DNA of 64,000 nt, from positions 31,712,001 to 31,776,000 of the forward strand of contig NC_134025.1 of the NCBI RefSeq assembly GCF_964204645.1. Direction: 5' to 3'. The position numbers and the translations under genes are program-made. The number at the start of each line of letters is the position of its first letter. Position 1 is the stretch's first letter. The stretch comes from Tubulanus polymorphus (lineage: Eukaryota; Nemertea; Palaeonemertea; Tubulaniformes; Tubulanidae). Under the pieces are notes generated by a model. That model was given only the letters and a program-made list of their open reading frames with translations, ran no database searches and was not told where the DNA came from. Positions 52,701-63,075 of the stretch are shown in pieces.

Positions 52701-54791
52701 CTGTATCTCCAGATTCTCCCTGGAACCCCTGTATCTCCAGATTCTCCCTGGAACCCCTGTATCTCCAGATTCTCCCTGGAACCCCTGAATCTCCAGATTC
52801 TCCCTGGAACCCCTGTATCTCCAGATTCTCCCTGGAACCCCTGTATCTCCAGATTCTCTCTGGAACCTACCTAAGATGCCTCTATAACTGAGTTCCATAT
52901 TTTTACATTTAGTTTTAGTTTGTATTGCATCTAGTAATGCGTCCGGTGAGACTAAAGTCGTCGGTCGAACTTTAGTAAGAATCTCGTCTAAATCCATCAG
53001 AGGTAAGCGTACACATTGAATAACTCGATCGCGCGGTAACTCGGGATTATTATCAGCCCAGTTACAAACAGCTGTGAATATATCATTCTCATTCGCATAA
53101 AACGAATCACGACGCACGATTTCATACAACGCATTCTGAAATATACAATATAGATGGAGCCACCGGTATCATAAACACTGTCCAACAGTTCCAGGCTGCA
53201 GTTGCTCAATAGTTTGTTAGTGATGAATGCAATTTCTTTTGTCGCTATATGACATTTATCTACAAGTAACTTTAATGCATTTTTGAGCAACTGCAGTTAA
53301 TACAGCCCGGACTCTGACTGAGGGAGGAGGGGAGGGGGTGTAACAGCCCGGACTGTGACTGAGGGAGGAGGGGAGGGGGTGTAACAGCCCGGACTGTGAT
53401 TGAGAGAGGAGGGGAGGGGGTGTAACAGCCCGGACTGTGATTGAGGGAGGAGGGGAGGGGGTGTAACAGCCCGGACTGTGACTGAGGGAGGAGGGGGTGT
53501 AACAGCCCGGACTGTGACTGAGGGAGGAGGGGAGGGGGTGTAACAGCCCGGACTGTGACTGAGGGAGGAAGGGAGGGGGTGTAACAGCCCGGACTGTGAT
53601 TGAGGGAGGAGGGGAGGGGGTGTAACAGCCCGGACTGTGATTGAGGGAGGAGGGGGTGTAACAGATAGAATATAACTAACCTCTGTTAATGAAATGAAGC
53701 CATCTGATTGGATGATATGTTTAGCGTTAGAATCGATATGTTTTAAACATGTTGCCGATAGTGAATTCAGATTGTATAGATTCGCTATATTATAAATCAT
53801 ACAAATATTTCTCAGATTTAAATTAGCTTTTAAATATTCTGAGATCGATGTTTCTAAATCTAGAAATCCGTACTGATGAACCAGATCTAAAACATCTAGA
53901 AGATTCTCTTCCTATAAAATATAAAACGATATTTATTTAATAAAACAGAGATTTCACGACAGTTTTAACCGAGATATTTCTATTACCTTCATGTTCGCCA
54001 GTTTTATTCTTCCTGTATAAATATATTTGAGTAATAATTGGAATGCAGTTGAAGAAGGAACTTGTAATTCTATTTCACGACAAGTCGGAGCTGATTCTTT
54101 TAAACCTCCGTAAAGTAGAGCCCTGAAAATATCATCAAATTTAAAACAGTTTCTCCATTTGTTATGACTAGAGTTTGAAGAATTCATTAAATCAAACAGT
54201 GACCGGGTGCTTGGTTAGGATAAGGGTCAGTGACCCGGTGCTTGGTTAGGATAAGGGTCAGTGACCCGGTGCTTGGTTAGGATAAGGGTCAGTGACCCGG
54301 TGCTTGGTTAGGATAAGGGTCAGTGACCCGGTGCTTGGTTAGGATAAGGGTCAGTGACCCGGTGCTTGGTTAGGGTTAGGGTCAGTGACCGGGTGCTTGG
54401 TTAGGATAAGGGTCAGTGACCCGGTGCTTGGTTAGGGTTAGGGTCAGTGACCGGGTGCTTGGTTAGGATAAGGGTCAGTGACCCGGCGCTTGGTTAGGGT
54501 TAGGGTCAGTGACCGGGTGCTTGGTTAGGATAAGGGTCAGTGACCCGGTGCTTGGTTAGGATAAGGGTCAGTGACCGGCGCCTCTTGTTACCTGAAATAT
54601 TCAGATCTTGCGGCTAAAACAACTCTATGAACCGGGAATCGAGTTTGTTCTACTTTCAATACGAGATCGCTGTACTCTGTAGATTCTAATAAATTACTGA
54701 AATCTTCAGATAGATTCATCACATGATCGATAGAATCAACTCCAGCAGCTCCAGCTCCAGCTGATATTACTCCAGTTGAATTGTTACTCAT
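49716..54791 (-). CDS. BTBD9: BTB/POZ domain-containing protein 9 (BTBD9)
   Basis: Minus-strand exons are 54791-54592, 54122-53987, 53911-53681, 53135-52871, 52180-51958, 51848-51729, 50716-50607, 50494-50305, 50227-50126, 49983-49905 and 49829-49716: 1770 nt, 589 aa (human 612). Order: BTB domain (YSDLVLKVEQTRFPVHRVVL, ARSEYFRALLYGG, LLLKYIYTGRI), BACK domain (LDLVHQYGFLDLETSISEYL; DSNAKHIIQSDGFISL), then two discoidin-like modules. Each module has a LLLWDxDxRxYSY core, an IVGTHNT/LIGTHNT motif and a final FxCVHFEC or FHAIAFEC strand. Expected role: cullin-3 substrate adaptor; in flies and vertebrates linked to iron/dopamine biology and sleep. Four introns (1, 3, 4, 6) hold donor-anchored minisatellites. 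In intron 6 the repeat includes the exon end. Confidence 0.96.
50770..50912. mobile_element. MITE-like element, copy 2
   Basis: Ends CCTGGGGCCGGTTCCATAGT and GACTATGGAATTTGCCCCTG are inverted repeats. The interior shares ACTGGTCTTAAG and GATTAGCTATAGAACTAAGA with copy 1. It lies in BTBD9 intron 6. Confidence 0.82.
51062..51728 (+). repeat. 51-bp repeat made from the BTBD9 exon 6 end and donor
   Basis: GCGACGCGAGTGAGTAGAAC followed by TGAGCCCTGGCGAGTGAGTT and ATACTTACTTT recurs at 51069, 51120 and so on to 51732 (13 exact 51-bp steps). The last copy is the real exon end. On the minus strand every unit reads ACTCGCGTCGCAAA|GTAAGT, that is 14 bases of exon plus a consensus donor. Confidence 0.95.
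52205..52330 (+). repeat. CCCCTTCATCCCCTCC pyrimidine-rich tract
   Basis: C/T-rich low-complexity DNA in BTBD9 intron 4, adjoining the 28-bp array. Confidence 0.85.
52340..52866 (+). repeat. 28-bp minisatellite in BTBD9 intron 4
   Basis: ATTCTCCCTGGAACCCCTGT followed by ATCTCCAG repeats about 19 times, up to 4 nt from the exon 4 donor (GTAGGTTCCAGAGAGAATC on the minus strand). Confidence 0.93.
53296..53662 (+). repeat. ~41-bp minisatellite in BTBD9 intron 3
   Basis: TAACAGCCCGGACTGTGACT followed by GAGGGAGGAGGGGAGGGGGTG repeats about nine times and ends about 18 nt from the exon 3 donor. Confidence 0.92.
54200..54578 (+). repeat. 31-bp minisatellite in BTBD9 intron 1
   Basis: GTGACCCGGTGCTTGGTTAG followed by GATAAGGGTCA repeats about 12 times and ends about 13 nt from the exon 1 donor. 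Confidence 0.93.
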
Positions 54792-55092
54792 TCTATAAAG
54801 AAACAAATACATCACATAACAGTCTCACATCCCCACCGGGGGGGGGGGGGGGGGGGAGGTGGTTGAGGACAGAGGGAGTCACGTGCGGGAACCCAGTAGT
54901 GACGACGCTACCCTAAACCTGAATGACTGATGGAGAGAGCCCATGAGCTATGTTATGTGATGTGGATAACTGTCAAATATCGGAATGGATGTTGTTGTTG
55001 GCGACGACTAGCCTAATCCTAGCTTGGGACTTGTTGGGTATCCTCAATCCTCTATCTACAATTGTAAAGTAGAATGCTTACTTTAAACGGAT

Positions 55093-55808
55093 ACTTTCAC
55101 TCTCTCTCTCTCTTGCTGTTCTCTCTCTCTCTTGCTGTTCTCTCTCTCTCTCTCTCTTGCTGTTCTCTCTCTCTCTCTCTTGCTGTTCTCTCTCTCTTGC
55201 TGTTCTCTCTCTCTTGCTGTTCTCTCTCTCTTGCTGTTCTCTCTCTCTTGCTGTTCTCTCTCTCTCTCTCTTGCTGTTCTCTCTCTCTCTCTCTCTTGCT
55301 GTTCTCTCTCTCTTGCTGTTCTCTCTCTCTCTCTCTTGCTGTTCTCTCTCTCTTGCTGTTCTCTCTCTCTCTCTCTTGCTGTTCTCTCTCTCTTGCTGTT
55401 CTCTCTCTCTCTTGCTGTTCTCTCTCTCTCTCTCTCTTGCTGTTCTCTCTCTCTTGCTGTTCTCTCTCTCTCTCTCTTGCTGTTCTCTCTCTCTTGCTGT
55501 TCTCTCTCTCTCTCTCTTGCTGTTCTCTCTCTCTTGCTGTTCTCTCTCTCTTGCTGTTCTCTCTCTCTTGCTGTTCTCTCTCTCTCTCTCTCTTGCTGTT
55601 CTCTCTCTCTTGCTGTTCTCTCTCTCTTGCTGTTCTCTCTCTCTCTCTCTCTCTCTTGCTGTTCTCTCTCTCTTGCTGTTCTCTCTCTATTGCTGTTCTC
55701 TCTCTCTCTTGCTGTTCTCTCTCTCTTGCTGTTCTCTCTCTCTTGCTGTTCTCTCTCTCTTGCTGTTCTCTCTCTCTCTCTCTCTCTTGCTGTTCTCTCT
55801 CTCTTGCT

Positions 55809-55853
<45 letters not shown>

Positions 55854-56035
55854 CTGTTCTCTCTCTCTTGCTGTTCTCTCTCTCTTGCTGTTCTCTCTCT
55901 CTCTTGCTGTTCTCTCTCTCTTGCTGTACTCTCTCTCTTGCTGTTCTCTCTCTCTTGCTGTTCTCTCTCTCTCTCTCTTGCTGTTCTCTCTCTCTTGCTG
56001 TTCTCTCTCTCTTGCTGTTCTCTCTCTCTCTTGCT

Positions 56036-56092
<57 letters not shown>

Positions 56093-56262
56093 CTGTTCTC
56101 TCTCTCTTGCTGTTCTCTCTCTCTTGCTGTTCTCTCTCTCTCTTGCTGTTCTCTCTCTCTTGCTGTTCTCTCTCTCTTGCTGTTCTCTCTCTCTCTTGCT
56201 GTTCTCTCTCTCTCTCTTGCTGTTCTCTCTCTCTTGCTGTTCTCTCTCTCTTGTTGTTCTCT
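55093..56262 (+). repeat. 1.17-kb TTGCTGTTCTCTCTCTC array
   Basis: 17-bp units TTGCTGTTCTCTCTCTC with (TC)n expansions of varying length. Long open frames on both strands (LSLLLF and EREQQ) arise only from periodicity. Confidence 0.95.
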
Positions 56263-57159
56263 GTTTTTTCTCACATTTTTCACAACTCAACAAGAGATGT
56301 CAACATCGATTCTCGAGTTGTTGCGGCCGGTCCGTTGAGAGTATTAACTGCCCTCCTAGCAGGCAATTCTTTACGTTTTATTTTCACGATTTCATGCAGA
56401 TAAAATGATATCATGATCGAATAAATGCATATAAAAATGATGTATGGTGTAAATTATTTGAAAGTATCAAAATTAATTAATATTTTGGTCGGTATACTTT
56501 GGTAAATATTGCGTGCTTGGTACGGACTTATTTCTAACCACCAATGGCTGGTTTGCTATGTATAAACACAAAACGATTTACACAGTGTGAATCTCGGGTC
56601 GCGGGTCGGGTACCGGATACTACCGGGCGTGGACTCAGATACGACTCAAGAACAATGATCACATATTGATGAAATAGACGTTAGATATGTCGGTGGTCAA
56701 CTGGGTCTGAAGTAAAGAGATCGGTTCCGGTCGGTCGGGAGCGCGGCCCAGTAACTGTGTCACGGGCACACACCAAGGGCCCAAACGCTGGGACCAGCAG
56801 GTCGCAGTATAATTCTGGCTATGAGCATTTTTCTGCATACATACATAAGATGATATTTATATTGTTGATTGCAATGGAATTCATTTGTGTCACATAAAGA
56901 AATGTTTCAAAATCAATTGCATTCAATTAATTTTCCCCTGGGGACCTAAGTCTACTGAACCCTGGCACACTTGGTGATTCTAACGGGCAAGGAAGCCCAG
57001 TCAGATTCCCAGAATGCATAGAAAAACTCAAACATCCTCTTCCAGGTCAGGAAAATCGCTCTTCTATCAACAGTAATTATGCACCATTGTGATGGGTGCC
57101 ACGCCTGATTGGTCACCAGTCACCCATACTGACCAGACAAACTTACAAACCTGGGCAGT

Positions 57160-57300
57160 CACCAGAACTCTATGGTTTAGTGGTAGACACTCTGGCTTTG
57201 CACTTGAGAGACCCGAGTTCGAGTCTCAGCCGAGCTAGGGTTAGGGTTATTGTGGAGCTAGGGTTAGGGTTACTAATCTCCTAGGGTTAGGGTTATGCTG
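57160..57300 (+). mobile_element. tRNA-derived SINE-like element, copy 2
   Basis: GAACTCTATGGTTTAGTGGT, AGACACTCTGGCTTTGC and GACCCGAGTTCGAGTCTCAG match copy 1 at 45420. The tail has three CTAGGGTTAGGGTTA units. Confidence 0.75.
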
Positions 57301-58003
57301 CTGATACCAATGTTAATATTTTTATCTATTTTATAAGTAATTGAAACATCTTAAATTACAGGACCAGAATCCAAGTTGTATGTTAGTTTATATTGATGTT
57401 AATTATGTAATTTTGAAGGCGATTTTGTGAAATATCACGTTCAGATATGTGAGATTTGTGAGATAACGACTAAACTGTCAATATATCATCATTCTTACTC
57501 CGGATATGAGTTTATTTTAAATCTGATAAAAATTGCTGTTATTTGCGCTAAAAATTGAATCGCATTCAAATATTTAAACTCTGTCATCCATCATAGTCAT
57601 CAGCTCCCTCACATAGGCAGACAGACAGACAGGCGGGCTGTCAGGGCAGGCAGGTAGGTGGGCAGGTAAACAGACAGGCTAGTGGGCAGCAGTCAGACAG
57701 ACAAGCGATTGGATGGACAGCAGGCAGCGGGAAACAAGGCAGGCTATAAGGATACCGGCAACCCAACGACCAATATCAAACTTAATACTATGATAGGTGG
57801 TGTGACGTCAGAGGTGTCTGATTTTCAGAAAACTTTATCAGTGACAGAAATGAATGAAGTTTTTTAATCAAATCAAACAATTTCAAACAAACAGAGAATT
57901 TTTTAAAATCCGGTGTGAATTAAAAACAGATTTCATTTTCCCAAACAATTCATCGGTGTCTATTTAAACAGAATATTCTAATCGTCTGCTCCTACCTGTT
58001 ACC

Positions 58004-59011
58004 ATGACGGCGGTACCGGTAATTACTCGGGTGATATTAATTGTTTTAACGGTTATTATTCATTACTCGAGCTGTTCTGGTAAGATAGTTTTACTCCCGC
58101 TGATAAATCATAAAACTAATATTCAAATTAAGGGCTTATCACGTGATCATTAACTTTTTAGAGCGTCAAACAATCAAAATTCATGACGTCACAAAACGCG
58201 ATATTTCGGGATCGGCGTCGGAATTACACCCGGAAACGTTAGCGTTTAGACTGGAGTTTCCAGCAGCCGATGATGCTGTATTGTTGCACTTGATTCGTCG
58301 TGATTCAGTGAATTCTAAAGCTCCAGTTTTTGTTACTGATAAGGGTAAAATACATCGAATCAATGTCACCAGAAGGGTAAGCCTGACCCATAAATAGATT
58401 CTTCAAATAACTAATTGTTATATATGATTTGACGTTGATTCTATTCCATTGTTGCAGAATTCAGAGACGTATCAATCAATGGATAGACGTGCCGCTGTTA
58501 CCGTGACGACCAAATCATTGTCTAACGGTCGCGTTTATAGAAGTCTCGTAAGTATCACGTGACTATGCGCATCACGTGCGCTATATAATGATTCCGGGGG
58601 AGTATTTAAATACGGGAGTATATTTTAGGCGGGGATTATGGATTTACACGGCGATGGAACGGAATATTTAATAGAAGTGTCTGAAGAGAATAAAAAGAGA
58701 GAAATCCAAGATGGCGGCGTTACTCATTACGTCACAAAACGTCTCGTTAAATCAGTCGCTTTTGAAGGTAATTAACATATGATTAACATATAATTAACAT
58801 ATCAAACTAATAAAATTCGTTTACCTAATTATTAAATACTCTTTTTAGACGATGAGCTGGTCGGCATGGTAACGAAAACATCGTCTGTACAAAAACGGGC
58901 ACCTGTTAAATATGGCGTCGAACTTTTAGCTGTTATTGATTTTTCCACATTTACTTAGTATGTAAATTAGTGAGTAATTATCTACCAATAGAAACAATTC
59001 ATTAATTCGAG

Positions 59012-59045
<34 letters not shown>

Positions 59046-61612
59046 TTCAGCTGGAAAGGTGACATGGCTAAAATAACGGAATATTTCGCGCAAGTTGTAA
59101 ACGGTGTAAGTATTAGTGTAAGGGTCGAGAACGCGAAATGAGAAACAATGTTTCAAGCCTGAATTCTGTTATAGATTGATATGTTGTATGGAAACATCAA
59201 TCCACGTGATCTATCTATATATGTGAGGTTAGCAGGATTCTACATCGCGCGGGTAAATATCATCTCATCATCATCCGTCTCATCATCATCATCCGTATCA
59301 TCATCATCCGTCTCAACATCATCATCCGTCTCAACATCATCATCCGTCTCAACATCAATCGATTCATTTAATAAAAATCAGAAATTATTTCACGATGTTT
59401 CTAGTCAGCTGGTGATTCTAAATGGACTGATGGTTCCCCGAGTCGACAGAGATCGAAACCCAGGGATATCGTGGATGCCCAGAAAGCCTTAGATGACCTG
59501 GTGAACTGGGCCGGCAAACAAACAGGTTTACCTAATAAAGATCATACCATGTTATTCACCGTGTAAGTGCATTATGAATTATTTACTATTTATCGTGTAT
59601 GATGATTGATTATTATTATTATTATTAAGATAATTATTTTCATATTTGTATAGAATGGATATCCATCATAACGGCCAGCTTGGCACTGCAGGTAAATATT
59701 ACACAATACTCGAGATCCGGTGTGGAATTATCCGAGGCCCCTGGATCGGCCCCTGCTGATGGCATCAGCTCGACTGAGGGTGCCGAGTCTAAGGATACCA
59801 TCCAGCAGGCAGATCCCTGCCGATGAAGGATGGTGTGGTGTACATTTCATCTGTTAGTTCAATGATGAACACTAGGGGTCGCTGGCCGTCTTTATATTTA
59901 TTGATTTATCCTAATATAGGTTTAGCGTATACTGGAGCTATCTGCGAAAGACAAGCCGGATCTGTAGTAGAATCACACGGTGGTTTCAGTTCTATAACAA
60001 CTGGTGCTCATGAGTTAGGACATAGGTACTAAACACTCCCCAAAACCCAAACCCACCCCCTCCAATGCGCCACCTTTCGCCAGTTAAACGTGCTGAACAA
60101 TGAACCAGGGCCAAGTTGCAAAATCGTGACTTAAAACTGATCTGAAATCTGAAGTTGTTAGATTGACAATAGAATTAAGATGGTGTTAGACAACACGTGG
60201 TCCTAAATCTAATCCATAACCGAGCAACTGGTTCGTAGATAGTAGATCTGAGTGACGTCACTCAATATATTTCGGCTTTCCGTTCCTCGGTTCTGTTTCA
60301 AATCGCTCTCAATTTCATATTTCAAATTCACACGTTTTTCTTTACATTTGATGATAATTGATAATGATAGTTTGGGTTCCGGTCACGACGGAGTAGGAAA
60401 TAACTGTCAACCTTCAGCGCAGAATATAATGTCGGCTTCAGGGGGAAGAGTAGATGATCAAACTAAAATCAACCCCTATCATTTCTCTTCCTGCTCCATT
60501 CAACAATTCAAAAATCACATCAATTCATTGGGAGGAAGGTAAGAGACATCAATTACATCAATTAGACATGATTTATGAATAGATAATTGATGTAATATCG
60601 ATGTAACTTCAGGAATTGTTTAAAGAATGTGGCAACTCACACGAAATCAATCGATTTCAAAAAGAAGACATCAGAAATGCCCGGACAATTATACGACCCG
60701 GATACTCAGTGTAAACAGATATATGGTCCGGATTCGGGATATTGCGCGGTGAGTAGCGCCACCTATAGGTCAATCACACATACCACACACTCAACTCTGC
60801 AGTGATTTGATTTATTTTGTTTTCAGAGTAAATTGAATGAGATGTGTTATCATCTGTGGTGCACGTCACCAGGAGGAGGATGTACGACTAAATATAACGC
60901 GGCTGCCGCTGGTTCTTCCTGTGGTAATCAGAAGGTTCGTCGCTATGACGTCACTGCGGGTGCAGAGCTTTATTTCTGAGATCCCTCAAATTATCGAATG
61001 AATTTGTATATGATATATTTCAGTGGTGCGTGAAGGGAAGCTGTGTAAAGGATAGCAAAGCACCAAAAATGGATGGTAATTTGGGATGATCGATGGTATA
61101 CTGTAGTATCGACCTTTGTGTAACTGTATGTGATGTATTTGTTGTAATTATAGAGTCGTGTATGTTCGGTGATTCTAAAACAGTGAATATAAACGGTGTC
61201 GGAACCGTTCAATGCGCTTCATTTATCAAAAATGACCCGACTCATTGTTACAGTGACGGAATTAGACAAGCTTGTTGTGGTTCATGTGGTAAATTAGCGA
61301 ATAAATCGAACCCAGGTAAATAGATCATCAACTATTCCTCTTCCTAGCCGCTGCCGCTGCCGCTGCCGCTGCCGCTGCCGCTGCTGCTGCCGCTGCCGCT
61401 GCTGCTGCTGTTACTCTGAGTTTATATGTTCAATTTTGTAGCGTGTATGTGGGGAGATAAAGCGAAAGGATGCACCAAAAATGCATGTCGTGTTCCTAGT
61501 AATATCCCAGTAAGTATAATCTACATCGTTAGTCCCGGGTTCGAATCCATCGCGATATTCACCTGCACTTATATCTGTCTATTTTCAGTTGTGCTGTCAA
61601 ACCTGTGCCTAA
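58004..61612 (+). CDS. ADAM/ADAMTS-like secreted zinc metalloprotease (M12B, mig-17-like)
   Basis: Exons are 58004-58079, 58162-58376, 58458-58547, 58629-58767, 58849-58957, 59051-59105, 59175-59252, 59405-59562, 59654-59691, 59920-60025, 60371-60538, 60613-60748, 60827-60934, 61024-61075, 61154-61315, 61442-61509 and 61589-61612: 1782 nt, 593 aa. Domains: signal peptide (VILIVLTVIIHYSSCS), prodomain, basic KR at 189-190 before the catalytic domain (YGVELLAVIDFS), zinc site HELGHSLGSGHDG (His350, Glu351, His354, His360) split by an intron, Met-turn NIMSAS, then an ADAMTS-type cysteine-rich segment (SSCGNQKWCVKGSCV) and two short Cys modules (QACCGSCG; LCCQTCA). No TSP1 repeat or transmembrane segment is seen, so it is probably extracellular. 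Possible poly(A) signal AATAAA overlaps the stop. Confidence 0.93.
59258..59352 (+). repeat. TCATCATCATCCGTC repeat in protease intron 7
   Basis: ATCATCATCCGTCTCAACAT-type units begin a few nt after the donor GTAAAT at 59253. Confidence 0.9.
60105..60236. mobile_element. MITE-like element, copy 3
   Basis: CCAGGGCCAAGTTGCAAAAT at the left and CCGAGCAACTGGTTCG at the right are imperfect inverted repeats. The interior resembles copies 1 and 2. It lies in protease intron 10. Confidence 0.72.
61345..61412 (+). repeat. (GCTGCC)n repeat in protease intron 15
   Basis: About ten GCCGCT/GCTGCT hexamer-like units. Confidence 0.9.
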
Positions 61613-61685
61613 TAAAATCACTTGTTAACTGCAAAACAGTAAATAAATATTTAATAAAGCGCTCGGTTTTATGAGTTTTAATCGT

Positions 61686-62598
61686 CGACGAGTTGAGGAG
61701 AGGGAGTTGTGAAGGAGTCGAGTTGAGGAGAGGGAGTTGTGAAGGAATCGAGTTGAGGAGAGGGAGTTGTGAAGGAGTCGAGTTGAGGAGAGGGAGTTGT
61801 GAAGGAATCGAGTTGAGGAGAGGGAGTTGTGAAGGAATCGAGTTGAGGAGAGGGAGTTGTGAAGGAGTCGAGTTGAGGAGAGGGAGTTGTGAAGGAGTCG
61901 AGTTGAGGAGAGGGAGTTGTGAAGGAGTCGAGTTGAGGAGAGGGAGTTGTGAAGGAATCGAGTTGAGGAGAGGGAGTTGTGAAGGAGTCGAGTTGAGGAG
62001 AGGGAGTTGTGAAGGAGTCGAGTTGAGGAGAGGGAGTTGTGAAGGAGTCGAGTTGAGGAGAGGGAGTTGTGAAGGAATCGAGTTGAGGAGAGGGAGTTGT
62101 GAAGGAGTCGAGTTGAGGAGAGGGAGTTGTGAAGGAGTCGAGTTGAGGAGAGGGAGTTGTGAAGGAATCGAGTTGAGGAGAGGGAGTTGTGAAGGAATCG
62201 AGTTGAGGAGAGGGAGTTGTGAAGGAGTCGAGTTGAGGAGAGGGAGTTGTGAAGGAGTCGAGTTGAGGAGAGGGAGTTGTGAAGGAGTCGAGTTGAGGAG
62301 AGGGAGTTGTGAAGGAGTCGAGTTGAGGAGAGGGAGTTGTGAAGGAGTCGAGTTGAGGAGAGGGAGTTGTGAAGGAGTCGAGTTGAGGAGAGGGAGTTGT
62401 GAAGGAGTCGAGTTGAGGAGAGGGAGTTGTGAAGGAATCGAGTTGAGGAGAGGGAGTTGTGAAGGAGTCGAGTTGAGGAGAGGGAGTTGTGAAGGAGTCG
62501 AGTTGAGGAGAGGGAGTTGTGAAGGAGTCGAGTTGAGGAGAGGGAGTTGTGAAGGAGTCGAGTTGAGGAGAGGGAGTTGTGAAGGAGTCGAGTTGAGC
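61686..62598 (+). repeat. 30-bp minisatellite, about 30 copies
   Basis: GAGTTGAGGAGAGGGAGTTG followed by TGAAGGAGTC keeps an exact 30-bp period. Most variation is a single G/A (GGAGTCG or GGAATCG). Stop-free frames of about 310-340 codons on both strands are periodicity artefacts. Confidence 0.96.
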
Positions 62599-62929
62599 AG
62601 ACGTGTGGCGAAGAGTCGACATGCGCCGAATAAATCGTCACGTGGTTGTGAAGTGTTGGTATTATCGACTGTTTTTGAATTAGTTTGAAATGTAGAATCG
62701 TATCGGAGAGATCTGTATTTCTATCGGGAGGGACCGGAAGTGTATGTATTCTTCTTGTAAATCATGTGATCATTGAACATTATACATAACTTAATTAACC
62801 CAGAGATGAAGAAACATCGCTAGGATTTTTAGAAAAAAATACAACTTATCATAAATTATCAGGACACGTATAAACAAAAACAATTTACAATTGGCAATAA
62901 ATATGCGCCATTATTCTAGTTCGCAGAAA

Positions 62930-62985
62930 TTCCGCTATCGTTATTCATAGGGGCAGCACCGAACGGTTAAGATCTAACACTGGTG
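62930..62985 (-). mobile_element. Dispersed repeat family, copy C (short)
   Basis: Read on the minus strand it gives ACCGTTCGGTGCTGCCCCTA then TGAATAACGATAGCGG, nearly identical to copy B. Confidence 0.7.
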
Positions 62986-63042
62986 GACGGTCCGGTGGAT
63001 GTTGCCAATCCGTAATGTTCCGGTCCGTGGTCCGAATCCAAT

Positions 63043-63075
63043 ATGTCAGCGCCCATGGAAGAAAATAAACAATAA
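63043..63075 (+). promoter_or_regulatory. Upstream ORF overlapping the SUPT3H start (TAATG)
   Basis: ATGTCAGCGCCCATGGAAGA continues to a TAA at 63073-63075 whose last A is the first base of the proposed start ATG. This would be a 10-codon uORF, if the transcript starts upstream of it. Confidence 0.4.

Larger units (their letters stand above)
54792..58003. other. Divergent intergenic region BTBD9 / ADAM-like protease
   Basis: Holds an 18-base G run (about 54838-54856), the long CT array, a SINE-like copy and otherwise AT-rich unique DNA (56300-57100, 57310-58000) without recognisable exons. 57600-57730 has CAGACAGGC-type low complexity. Confidence 0.5.
61613..63074. other. Protease 3' flank to SUPT3H start
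   Basis: Mostly the 30-bp array (61686-62598). 62600-63074 is unique apart from dispersed repeat copy C; the SUPT3H promoter must lie in its right part. Confidence 0.5.

Noticed and set aside
55074-56408. 390-440-codon LSLLLF-type and EREQQ-type frames
   Set aside because: Pure by-products of the TTGCTGTTCTCTCTCTC array.
59175-59492. Protease exon 7 continuing through the SSSVSS-rich frame
   Set aside because: Splicing at GTAAAT (59253) to TTTCTAG|TCA (59404) gives SAGDSKWTDGSPS and DIVDAQKALDDLVNW, which fits the ADAM catalytic domain far better than the read-through.
61625-62688. 310-340-codon frames on both strands
   Set aside because: Translation of the exact 30-bp array; no start context or homology.
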